Shown here piece after piece: positions 11,530 through 18,152 of a stretch of 34,392 nucleotides of DNA. The stretch is from DATHRK01 sp035513295 (lineage in GTDB: Bacteria; Gemmatimonadota; Gemmatimonadetes; Longimicrobiales; RSA9), in assembly GCA_035513295.1 (NCBI GenBank), contig DATKCH010000099.1:1-34392 (forward strand). Reading direction: 5' to 3'. Numbering within the stretch: the stretch's first letter is position 1; the number at the start of each line of letters is the position of its first letter. Position numbers and translations under genes: made by a program. A model generated the notes under the pieces. It ran no database searches. It was not told the origin of the DNA and worked only from the letters and a program-made list of their open reading frames with translations.

Positions 11530-12045
11530 TCAGTTCAGGGTCTGGGCGTCCAGGTAGCTCTGCGCGAAACGCGCTTCTTCCATCTCCAGGTCATCCGACA
11601 GCACCCCGGAGGACCGCCAAGCGGTCAGCACCGAATCCGACATCAGGCGCACGACGCCCGAAACCGTGACCTCATCCCCGCTGGCGACGCTCGCCCCGCC
11701 GGACGAGAGCTCCTCGCCCAGGTGGATCAGGTAGGGCTGGTTGTTGGGCAACTGGATCCAGAACCCCCGGTCGCCGAGTCGCGCCGCGACGGGCACGCCT
11801 CTCAAGCGGATGTTCAGGCTCTGGAATCCCTGCGGCCCGGCGCCGAACTCGGCCAGCGTGACGTCGGCGGCGCCCGACCCGTCGTCCACGGGAGCGGCCG
11901 TCGTATCCTCCTCCACGACGGATATCCGCGTCGGCTCGGCGGTAATGCTCAGCCACCAGAACAGGCCCGCGACGAGCGCCAGAGCGGCGATCATCAGGAT
12001 GGTGGTGTTGCCCGCGGACGAATGCTGCGCCTTCGAATCGGCCAT
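11530..12045 (-). CDS. Membrane-anchored protein of unknown function, possible OB-fold domain
   Basis: I do not recognise a named family. The 171-residue product has a short polar N-terminus, one hydrophobic helix around residues 14-34 (ILMIAALALVAGLFWWL), and an acidic/alanine linker to about residue 65. A compact C-terminal domain follows, containing GDRGFWIQLPNN and SGDEVTVSGVVRL. That alternation of beta strands resembles bacterial OB-fold proteins, but this is only a visual resemblance. It is probably anchored in the inner membrane with the domain outside the cytosol. It starts 5 bases after the rplQ stop and ends 23 bases before rpmB, so it is co-transcribed with ribosomal genes. Confidence 0.8.
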   Translation of the reverse strand: MADSKAQHSSAGNTTILMIAALALVAGLFWWLSITAEPTRISVVEEDTTAAPVDDGSGAADVTLAEFGAGPQGFQSLNIRLRGVPVAARLGDRGFWIQLPNNQPYLIHLGEELSSGGASVASGDEVTVSGVVRLMSDSVLTAWRSSGVLSDDLEMEEARFAQSYLDAQTLN

Positions 12046-12050
12046 GGACC

Positions 12051-12404
12051 TTACTCGACGAGTTCGATGATCGCCATCTCGGCACCGTCGCCCGGACGAT
12101 GCCCAAGCTTCAGCACCCGCGTGTAGCCTCCGGGACGGTCCGCGTACCGGGGCCCCAGCTCGCCGAACAGGTGGGCGAGCACGTCCTTGTCGCTGATGCT
12201 TCTAGCCACGAGCCGGCGCGCGTGCAGATCGCCGCGCTTCGCCTTCGTGATTAACGGCTCCGCGAACGTGCGGAGCTCTTTCGCCTTGGCCGTCGTCGTG
12301 CGGATCCGCCCGTGGCGGAAGAGCGCGGTCGCCAGGTTCCGCAGTGTCGCCTCGCGATGCTCGGCGGTTCGCCCGAGGTTTCGGCCCTTCTTGCGATGCC
12401 TCAT
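12051..12404 (-). CDS. rplQ: 50S ribosomal protein L17
   Basis: L17 is a large-subunit protein near the exit tunnel. The 117-residue product starts MRHRKKGRNLGRTAEHREATLRN in family style, with the later RIRTTTAKAKELRTFAEPLITKAK phrase split across the conserved core. It lacks long extensions. It begins 4 bases after the rpoA stop, the standard alpha-operon order, and is followed 5 bases later by the unknown membrane protein. Confidence 0.98.
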   Translation of the reverse strand: MRHRKKGRNLGRTAEHREATLRNLATALFRHGRIRTTTAKAKELRTFAEPLITKAKRGDLHARRLVARSISDKDVLAHLFGELGPRYADRPGGYTRVLKLGHRPGDGAEMAIIELVE

Positions 12405-12408
12405 CGGA

Positions 12409-13527
12409 CTAGTCCTCGGCCGTGGCGGGCTCTTCGGTCTCCGCGTCGTCTCCCACCAGGTACAGCTCGCCGTCCTCTCCGGCCTCCAGCTGCATGCCGA
12501 AGTGGAGATCTTGATCCTCGAGGAATCGCCGGATCTCTTCGAGTGACTTCTGGCCGAAGTTCTCGATGTTCAGCATCTGCTGCTCGGTGCGGCGGACGAG
12601 GTCCCCGAGAGTAACGATGCTCTCCTTCTTGAGCGAGTTCACCGACCGGACCGAAAGCTCCGTCAGGTCCTCGATCGGCCGGCGAAAGAGATCCTGCATG
12701 CTGTTCGACATGCGTACGGCGCCGGGGGCCGGCGGTTCGCTCGCGTCGCCGCCGCCGAACTGCAGCAGATACGCCAGGTGGCGCCTGGCGAGCTCGGCGG
12801 CGTGCGCCACCGCTTCTTCGGGCTGGCGGCTGCCGTTCGTCTCCACCAGAAGACTCAGCCGATCGAAGTCCGTGCGCTGGCCGACCCGGGTTTCCTCTAC
12901 CGTGAAGTTGGCGCGCAGAACCGGGTTGTAGATCGAGTCGATCCGGACCAGGTCGACCGGACTGCCCTTGGGCAGCCGATGCTGGTCTGCGGCGACGAAG
13001 CCGCGGCCCCTGTTCACGTAGAGGGTCAGGTTGACCTCGCGGTCGTCCTGGAGTGTGAACAGGTGGTGATTCTGATTGACGACCCGCACTCGAGCGCTGC
13101 CGCCGATGGCCTCAGCCGTGACCGGGCCCGCCTTGTCGACACGCAGTTCCATCGTGACCGGCGGGGGCGCCTCCTCGACGACGAAGCCCTCCTCGTCGTC
13201 GGCCTCGGGCGCCGCGCCCTGGGTCGCCTGGGGCAGGTCACGGTCCCATTCCAGGACCAGCGTCTTCAGGTTCTGGATGATCTGGTGGATGTCCTCCACC
13301 ACCCCCTCCACCGTCTGGTGCTCGTGAACGACGCCGTCCATCCGGAACGCCCACACGGCGCCTCCGGGTAGCGACGACAGCAGGATACGCCGAACGGTAT
13401 TGCCGAGGGTGTGGCCGAAGCCCCTCTCCAGGGGCGCCATCACGAATTCCGCCGTGCGTCCGTCCTCCGAGCGCTGGACGACCTCTACGCGCTCGGGAAG
13501 GACCAATCCGCTGAGATCTAGCTCCAC
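12409..13527 (-). CDS. rpoA: DNA-directed RNA polymerase subunit alpha
   Basis: RpoA dimerises to nucleate RNA polymerase assembly, and its C-terminal domain contacts promoter DNA and activators. The 372-residue product has the N-terminal assembly motifs APLERGFGHTLGNTVRRILL and GPVTAEAI, and a C-terminal domain with LSVRSVNSLKKESIVTLGDLV and NFGQKSLEEI (split motifs). It is about 40 residues longer than E. coli RpoA. Much of the excess is an acidic/proline-rich insertion near residues 95-123 (with ADDEEGFVVEEAPPP), between the NLKTL helix and the strand before GPVTA. The start is GTG with GGGAGG 5 bases ahead. It follows rpsD after 73 bases and precedes rplQ. Confidence 0.98.
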   Translation of the reverse strand: MELDLSGLVLPERVEVVQRSEDGRTAEFVMAPLERGFGHTLGNTVRRILLSSLPGGAVWAFRMDGVVHEHQTVEGVVEDIHQIIQNLKTLVLEWDRDLPQATQGAAPEADDEEGFVVEEAPPPVTMELRVDKAGPVTAEAIGGSARVRVVNQNHHLFTLQDDREVNLTLYVNRGRGFVAADQHRLPKGSPVDLVRIDSIYNPVLRANFTVEETRVGQRTDFDRLSLLVETNGSRQPEEAVAHAAELARRHLAYLLQFGGGDASEPPAPGAVRMSNSMQDLFRRPIEDLTELSVRSVNSLKKESIVTLGDLVRRTEQQMLNIENFGQKSLEEIRRFLEDQDLHFGMQLEAGEDGELYLVGDDAETEEPATAED

Positions 13528-13600
13528 TATCGCCTCCCGGCCGCTGAGCCGGTTCGAGTCATCATCGCAATTCGCTTCCGTCGGATCCGTCCCGTTCCCG

Positions 13601-14236
13601 CTATTTGGAGTAGAGCTCGACGATGAGCTGTTCCTGGACGGGCTGCGGAATCTCGGCCCGCGTCGGTCGCTCGAGCATCCGGCCGGTCCTGGAGTCGGTA
13701 TCCACGGCGAGCCAGCGGACGGTGGCGGGACGGGTTCTCGCCTCGACCGCCGCCTGCACGGGCACCAGGCCCTTGGATTCCTCGCGGATCCTCACCTCGT
13801 CACCGGCGAACACGCGGTAGCTCGGAATGTCCACGCCCGAGCCGTTCACCTCCACATGGCCGTGACGGACGAGCTGCCGCGCCTGTCGGCGACTCTCCGC
13901 GAGGCCCAGCCGGTAGAGGATGTTGTCCAGCCGGCTCTCGAGCAGGATCAGCAGGTTCTCGCCCGTGACGCCCTGCAGGCGATGCGCCTCGGCGAACAGG
14001 TTCCGGAAATACGTCTCGCCCACGCCGTAGATGCGCTTGACCTTCTGCTTCTCTCGGAGCTGGAGCGCGTATTCGGATTGCTTGCGCCGGCGGGCGTTGG
14101 ACTGACCGTGCTGTCCGGGAACGTAGTTCCTACGCTCGATCGGGCACTTCTCGGTGAAGCACTTGGTGCCCTTCAGGAAAAGCTTCTGCCCCTCGCGGCG
14201 GCAGAGCTTGCACACCGGTCCAGTGTGGCGACCCAT
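13601..14236 (-). CDS. rpsD: 30S ribosomal protein S4
   Basis: S4 binds 16S rRNA early in small-subunit assembly and, in several bacteria, represses its own operon. The 211-residue product carries four N-terminal cysteines, C9, C12, C26 and C31, so it is the zinc-binding C+ form. The S4 RNA-binding domain is seen in LESRLDNILYRLGLAESRRQARQ (split here) and HVEVNG. It lies in the usual order between rpsK and rpoA. The 92 bases upstream and 73 bases downstream could hold regulatory RNA structure, but I see no convincing S4-binding pseudoknot. Confidence 0.98.
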   Translation of the reverse strand: MGRHTGPVCKLCRREGQKLFLKGTKCFTEKCPIERRNYVPGQHGQSNARRRKQSEYALQLREKQKVKRIYGVGETYFRNLFAEAHRLQGVTGENLLILLESRLDNILYRLGLAESRRQARQLVRHGHVEVNGSGVDIPSYRVFAGDEVRIREESKGLVPVQAAVEARTRPATVRWLAVDTDSRTGRMLERPTRAEIPQPVQEQLIVELYSK

Positions 14237-14328
14237 ATCTTTCTGGTCTCCATCCGTGTCGAATTGACATGCCGTCGAGACTTCTTCCCGCCTGGATGGA
14301 GCGGCGGTTTACGTCTCCGCGCGTCGGT

Positions 14329-14721
14329 TCAGACGCGCCGTTTCTTCGGAGGCCGACACCCGTTGTGGGGAATCGGCGTGACGTCCCGGATCGAGCGGAC
14401 GTCGAGTCCGGCCGCGGAGAGCGCCTGGACGGCCGACTCACGACCGCTGCCGGGGCCCTGGACGCGGACGTGGATGCGGCGCACGCCCAGGCCGACGGCT
14501 TCCCGTCCCACCTGCTCGGCAGCCACCGTGGCCGCGAACGGGGTCGACTTCTTGGACCCCTTGAAGCCCGCGCGCCCCGCGCTGCCCCAAACGACGACGG
14601 CCCCGCTCATGTCCGTGATGGTGATGAGCGTGTTGTTGAAGGTCGCCCGGATGTGGGCGACCCCCTCGGCCTCCACGTTCTTCTTGGTGCGCTTCTGACG
14701 CGTCTTCTTCGGCTTCGCCAT
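14329..14721 (-). CDS. rpsK: 30S ribosomal protein S11
   Basis: S11 sits on the platform of the small subunit near the mRNA exit. The 130-residue product has a lysine/arginine-rich N-terminus, the HIRATFNNTLITITD core, GSRKSTPFAA-like KGSKKSTPFAA, and the C-terminal IPHNGCRPPKKRRV. Length is normal. It follows rpsM by 81 bases and precedes rpsD by 92 bases, slightly loose spacing for an operon of this type. Confidence 0.98.
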   Translation of the reverse strand: MAKPKKTRQKRTKKNVEAEGVAHIRATFNNTLITITDMSGAVVVWGSAGRAGFKGSKKSTPFAATVAAEQVGREAVGLGVRRIHVRVQGPGSGRESAVQALSAAGLDVRSIRDVTPIPHNGCRPPKKRRV

Positions 14722-14802
14722 TCTTCTTCGGTTGGAGGGATCGGGGTGCTTCCTGCCCTCGTTCGGTGGGGCCGCGCGGGCGGACCCGCGGTCCCCCGGT
14801 CC

Positions 14803-15183
14803 CTACTTCTTCGGCGCCCGCTTCTTGCCGGCGATCGCGCGGCGCGTGCCCTTGTGGGTGCGCGCGTTGGTGTGCGTCCGCTGACCGCGCACGGGCAGCC
14901 CGCGCCGGTGCCTCAGGCCCCGGTAGCACCCGATGTCCATGAGCCGCTTGACGTTCATCGACACCTCGGTGCGCAGGGCGCCCTCCACCTTGTGCTTGCT
15001 CTCGATCTCACGGCGCAGGCGGTTGACCTCTTCGTCCGTGAGCTGGTGCACGCGGCGATCCGGGTCCACACCGGTGGCTCCGAGGATCCTGCCGGACTTG
15101 GAATCGCCGATCCCGTAGATGTAGGTCAGCGCTACCTCGATCCGCTTGTTTCGTGGCAAGTCGATGCCGGCGATGCGCGCCAT
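14803..15183 (-). CDS. rpsM: 30S ribosomal protein S13
   Basis: S13 lies in the head of the small subunit and contacts the P-site tRNA and large subunit. The 126-residue product opens MARIAGIDLPRNKRIEVAL and contains YIYGIG, the helix-two-turn-helix segment, RGLRHRRGLPVRGQRTHTNA (exactly at the conserved loop), and a lysine-rich tail. It begins 4 bases after the rpmJ stop, the standard arrangement. Confidence 0.98.
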   Translation of the reverse strand: MARIAGIDLPRNKRIEVALTYIYGIGDSKSGRILGATGVDPDRRVHQLTDEEVNRLRREIESKHKVEGALRTEVSMNVKRLMDIGCYRGLRHRRGLPVRGQRTHTNARTHKGTRRAIAGKKRAPKK

Positions 15184-15187
15184 TCGG

Positions 15188-15304
15188 TCAGCCCTGTCGC
15201 TGCTTGTGTCGCGGGTTTTTCTTGCAGATGATCCGGACCACGCCGCGGCGGCGGATCACCCTGCAATGCTCGCAAATCGGCTTGACACTGCTGCGTACCT
15301 TCAT
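15188..15304 (-). CDS. rpmJ: 50S ribosomal protein L36
   Basis: I translated this directly because it is very short. The 38-residue product reads MKVRSSVKPICEHCRVIRRR and continues GVVRIICKKNPRHKQRQG. C11, C14, C27 and H33 form the zinc site of the C+ form of L36. The start ATG at 15304 has no obvious Shine-Dalgarno sequence. It is the first gene after a probable promoter, and rpsM begins 4 bases after its stop. The usual upstream neighbour infA is not present. Confidence 0.97.
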   Translation of the reverse strand: MKVRSSVKPICEHCRVIRRRGVVRIICKKNPRHKQRQG

Positions 15305-15348
15305 ATCGATGCGTGTGCCGGGCCCAAGAAAATGGTGAACAGCTGGTA

Positions 15349-15377
15349 AGTATAGACAGGCACCCGGGATCGAGCAA
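15349..15377 (-). promoter_or_regulatory. Sigma-70-type promoter for rpmJ-rpmB
   Basis: On the minus strand TTGCTC (15377-15372) is followed after 17 bases by TATACT (15354-15349), five of six matches to the -10 consensus and three of six to the -35. Transcription would begin near 15342, giving a leader of about 38 bases before rpmJ. It sits in the 113-base gap after map, where infA is normally found. Confidence 0.65.
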
Positions 15378-15388
15378 CCCCAAGCGCC

Positions 15389-15406
15389 CCCGCCCCCGAG
15401 GGCGGG
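15389..15406. repeat. GC-rich hairpin just after map
   Basis: Inverted arms CCCGCCC (15389-15395) and GGGCGGG (15400-15406) are perfect 7-mers around a 4-base loop, about 11 bases past the map stop. On the minus strand the following bases are G-rich rather than T-rich, so it is at best a weak or Rho-assisted terminator. It separates map from the rpmJ promoter. Confidence 0.4.
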
Positions 15407-15417
15407 TCAGCAGCGTC

Positions 15418-16185
15418 TCACAGCAGGTTGCCGTTGAGGCTGGTCAGCACCTGCGGGCCTTCGGCGGTGATCGCGACGGTCTGCTCGAAGTGCGCGCTGG
15501 GCAGGCGGTCGGCGGTCACCACGGTCCAGTCGTCCTCGAGCGTCTCCACGTCGGGAGAACCGAGGTTGAGCATGGGTTCTATGGCGAGCACCATGCCGGG
15601 CCGCAGCTTGAGGCCGCGCCCCGGGCGGCCGTAGTTGGGAACGTTGGGCTCCTCGTGCGGACGCCGGCCGATTCCGTGGCCCACCAACTCCCGGACGACC
15701 GACAGGCCCGCCGCCTCCGCGACGCTCTGGATGGCGTGGCCCACGTCCCCGAGCCGCTTCCCGGAACGGGCCTCCGCCACGCCGGCGTTGAGCGCGGCGC
15801 GCGTCGTCTCGATGAGCCGGAGGACGCTGTCCTCCACCTCGCCCACCGGATACGTCCTCGCGGCGTCCCCGAACCAGCCGTCCAGCTCCACCCCGACGTC
15901 CACCGTCACGAGATCGCCGGCCGCCAGCACGCGGCCCGGCGTGGGGATGCCGTGCACGACCTCCTCGTTCACCGAGATGCAGGCGCTGCGCGGGAAGCCG
16001 TACAGACCCTTGAAGGACGGCACCGCGCCCTCGTGCGAACGGACGAAGGCATCGCAGAACCGATCCAGGTCGTCGGTCGTGACGCCGGGTGCGATCCGGC
16101 CGGGGAGTTCCTCGAAGAGGGCCCCGATGACGCGACCCGCGCGGCCGATGGCCTCGATGTCCAGGGGGCTCTTCAGAGGGATCAA
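15418..16185 (-). CDS. map: Type I methionine aminopeptidase
   Basis: Map removes the initiator methionine from nascent proteins. The 255-residue product has all five metal ligands at expected places: D96, D107, H170, E203 and E234, in VDVGVELDGWFGDAA, GHGIGRRPHEEPNVPNYG (the active-site loop) and AIEPML. Length matches E. coli Map. The start is TTG, chosen because MIPLKSPLDIEAI aligns with the usual N-terminus; an AGGA lies 10 bases ahead. In most bacteria map follows adk directly; here six kilobases of sulfate and hemD genes intervene. The 188 bases between it and the upstream permease stop contain GC-rich inverted segments but no clear promoter. Confidence 0.97.
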   Translation of the reverse strand: MIPLKSPLDIEAIGRAGRVIGALFEELPGRIAPGVTTDDLDRFCDAFVRSHEGAVPSFKGLYGFPRSACISVNEEVVHGIPTPGRVLAAGDLVTVDVGVELDGWFGDAARTYPVGEVEDSVLRLIETTRAALNAGVAEARSGKRLGDVGHAIQSVAEAAGLSVVRELVGHGIGRRPHEEPNVPNYGRPGRGLKLRPGMVLAIEPMLNLGSPDVETLEDDWTVVTADRLPSAHFEQTVAITAEGPQVLTSLNGNLL

Positions 16186-16373
16186 GGGGTGCGCTTCCTG
16201 TGGTCTCTCGGGCGCGCCGCGCGGCGCACGGGGAGCGCTCCGTCCTGCCCCAGGGAAGCGCGCAGAAATCTAACGCGCCGCGCCGCCGCGTGGTATCCCC
16301 GCCCGGCGCGGGCCACCGACGTCGCGCCCCCCACCCGGTGAGGGCGATCCGGCCGCCGCCCGCCGGCCATGGC

Positions 16374-18143
16374 TCAGACCCAGCCGAGGACGAAGCTCAT
16401 CCCCACGATGCCCCCCAGCGCCAGGAGGGTGAGCGGCGCTCCGAGCCGCGCGTAGTCGGTGAACCTGTATCCGCCCGGACCGTAGACCATGGTGTTCGTC
16501 TGGTACCCGAGGGGGGTGAGGAACGAACACGACGCAGCGACGGCTACCGCGATGGCGAACGCCCGGGGGCTGGCGCCCACGTCGGTCGCTACCGCCACCG
16601 CGATCGGGAACACGAGGATCGCGGCGGCGGTGTTGGTGATCAGTTCGGTGAGCATGAGGGTGACGAGCACGACCCCCGCCAGCGCCCAGGGGGCTCCCAG
16701 CGCCCCTAGCGGGGCGAGGACGGTCTGCGCCACGGTCGCCGCCAGGCCGCTCTCCTGCACCGCAGCGCCCAGGCCGAACCCCGCGGCGACGACGATGAGC
16801 ACGTCCAGGGACACCGAGCCGCGCGCCTCGGATGGGGTGAGGATTCCGAGCAGGATCATGAGCGATCCGCCCGCGAGGGAGGCGTGGAGCACGGGGAGCA
16901 GTCCGAGGCCCGCGGACAGTAGCACGCCGAGCGCGATCAACGCCGCGAACGGCGCGCTCCGGCTCGCGACGGGCGACGGCCCACCGAGCCGGGAAACGAG
17001 CAGGAAGTCGCTCCTGTCCTTCCAGCGAGGTCCGAAGCCCGGGTCGGCCAGCAGCAACAGGGTGTCACCGACCCGAAGGGGAAGGTCCCCCAGTTTCCCG
17101 TGCACGCGCGAGCCCGCCCGGTGCACGGCGACCACCGCCGCCTGATAGCGGTCGCGGAAGCTGGCCTCCCGGAGCGTCCGGCCGACGAGTGGTGACGCGC
17201 CACCCACGACGGCTTCGAAGAACGTATGGCCGGGGTCGGCGAAATCCAGGAAATGCCGCTCTTCGGTGGATGTGAGTCCCCGCATTCGCTGCAGCTCGAG
17301 GACGGCGTCTGCGACGCCGACGAAGGCAAGCAGGTCGCCGCCGCGCAGGCGCGCGGTCGGGGCCACGGGCGCCAGCCACTCGCCGTCCCGCTCCAGGCCC
17401 GCCAGGAAGAGACCCCGGAGGTGCCGCAGCCCCCCGGCTTCCACGGCGATGCCGTCCATCCGGGAGCCGCTCTCCACCGTCATGTGCACGACGAACTCGC
17501 GGACATCCTCTCCCGCGCTCGCAGAGGAGGACCGTCTCGGAGGTAGAAGCACCGGGGCGGCCAGAACGGTCAACGCCAGGCCCGCCAGGGCGATGGGCAG
17601 GCCCAGCGGAGTGATCTCGAACATCCCCAGCGCCGGCATGCCGAGCGACTCCAGAAGGCCGGACACCACGACGTTCGTCGACGTGCCGATCAGCGTCACC
17701 AGGCCGCCGAAGATGGCGGCGAACGAAAGGGGCATGAGGTAGCGTGACGGACTGCGATTGCGGCGCTCGGCCCAGTTGGCCACCTGCGGCGAGAGCATCG
17801 CGACGATGGGCGTGTTGTTCATCCCCGCGGACGCCATCGCGACGACCGACACGAGCCTCGCGAGGGAACGCCGCTCCCCTTCGCCGCGCCCCAGGATCGC
17901 CTGTATCAGCGGCTGCAGGGCGCCCGTCTTCTCGATCCCGCCGGCGACCACGAACAGCGCCGCGATCGTGATCGGCGCGGGATTCGAAAAGCCGGCGAAC
18001 GCCTGCGCGGGGGAGACGATTCCGAGCAACACCACCGCGACCAGGCCGAAGAACATGGCCAGCGCGGGCGAGGCGCCTCCCCGCGCGAGCGCCACCACCA
18101 CTCCAGCGACGACGACCAGCGTGGCCCACGACTCCCAGCCCAT
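16374..18143 (-). CDS. SLC13/DASS-family permease with two TrkA-C domains, probable sulfate transporter
   Basis: The 589-residue protein has two membrane halves separated by a soluble insert. The first half carries MNNTPIVAML and LIGTSTNVVVSG, and the second ELITNTAAAILVFP and PLGYQTNTMVYGPGGY, the paired asparagine/threonine signatures of the family. Residues about 215-390 contain two TrkA-C (RCK-C) ligand-binding domains, with motifs such as VGRTLREASFRDRYQAAVVA and LRVGDTLLLLADP. This architecture is shared with the SAC1/SLT sulfate transporters. It starts 9 bases after cysNC, so sulfate uptake is well supported by context, although dicarboxylate or other anions cannot be excluded from sequence alone. 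Confidence 0.9.
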   Translation of the reverse strand: MGWESWATLVVVAGVVVALARGGASPALAMFFGLVAVVLLGIVSPAQAFAGFSNPAPITIAALFVVAGGIEKTGALQPLIQAILGRGEGERRSLARLVSVVAMASAGMNNTPIVAMLSPQVANWAERRNRSPSRYLMPLSFAAIFGGLVTLIGTSTNVVVSGLLESLGMPALGMFEITPLGLPIALAGLALTVLAAPVLLPPRRSSSASAGEDVREFVVHMTVESGSRMDGIAVEAGGLRHLRGLFLAGLERDGEWLAPVAPTARLRGGDLLAFVGVADAVLELQRMRGLTSTEERHFLDFADPGHTFFEAVVGGASPLVGRTLREASFRDRYQAAVVAVHRAGSRVHGKLGDLPLRVGDTLLLLADPGFGPRWKDRSDFLLVSRLGGPSPVASRSAPFAALIALGVLLSAGLGLLPVLHASLAGGSLMILLGILTPSEARGSVSLDVLIVVAAGFGLGAAVQESGLAATVAQTVLAPLGALGAPWALAGVVLVTLMLTELITNTAAAILVFPIAVAVATDVGASPRAFAIAVAVAASCSFLTPLGYQTNTMVYGPGGYRFTDYARLGAPLTLLALGGIVGMSFVLGWV

Positions 18144-18152
18144 GCCCCGCGC

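Noticed and set aside
16182..16370. 62-codon minus-strand open frame between the permease and map
   Set aside because: It is arginine/alanine-rich, has no convincing ribosome site and overlaps the map start; more likely untranslated leader.
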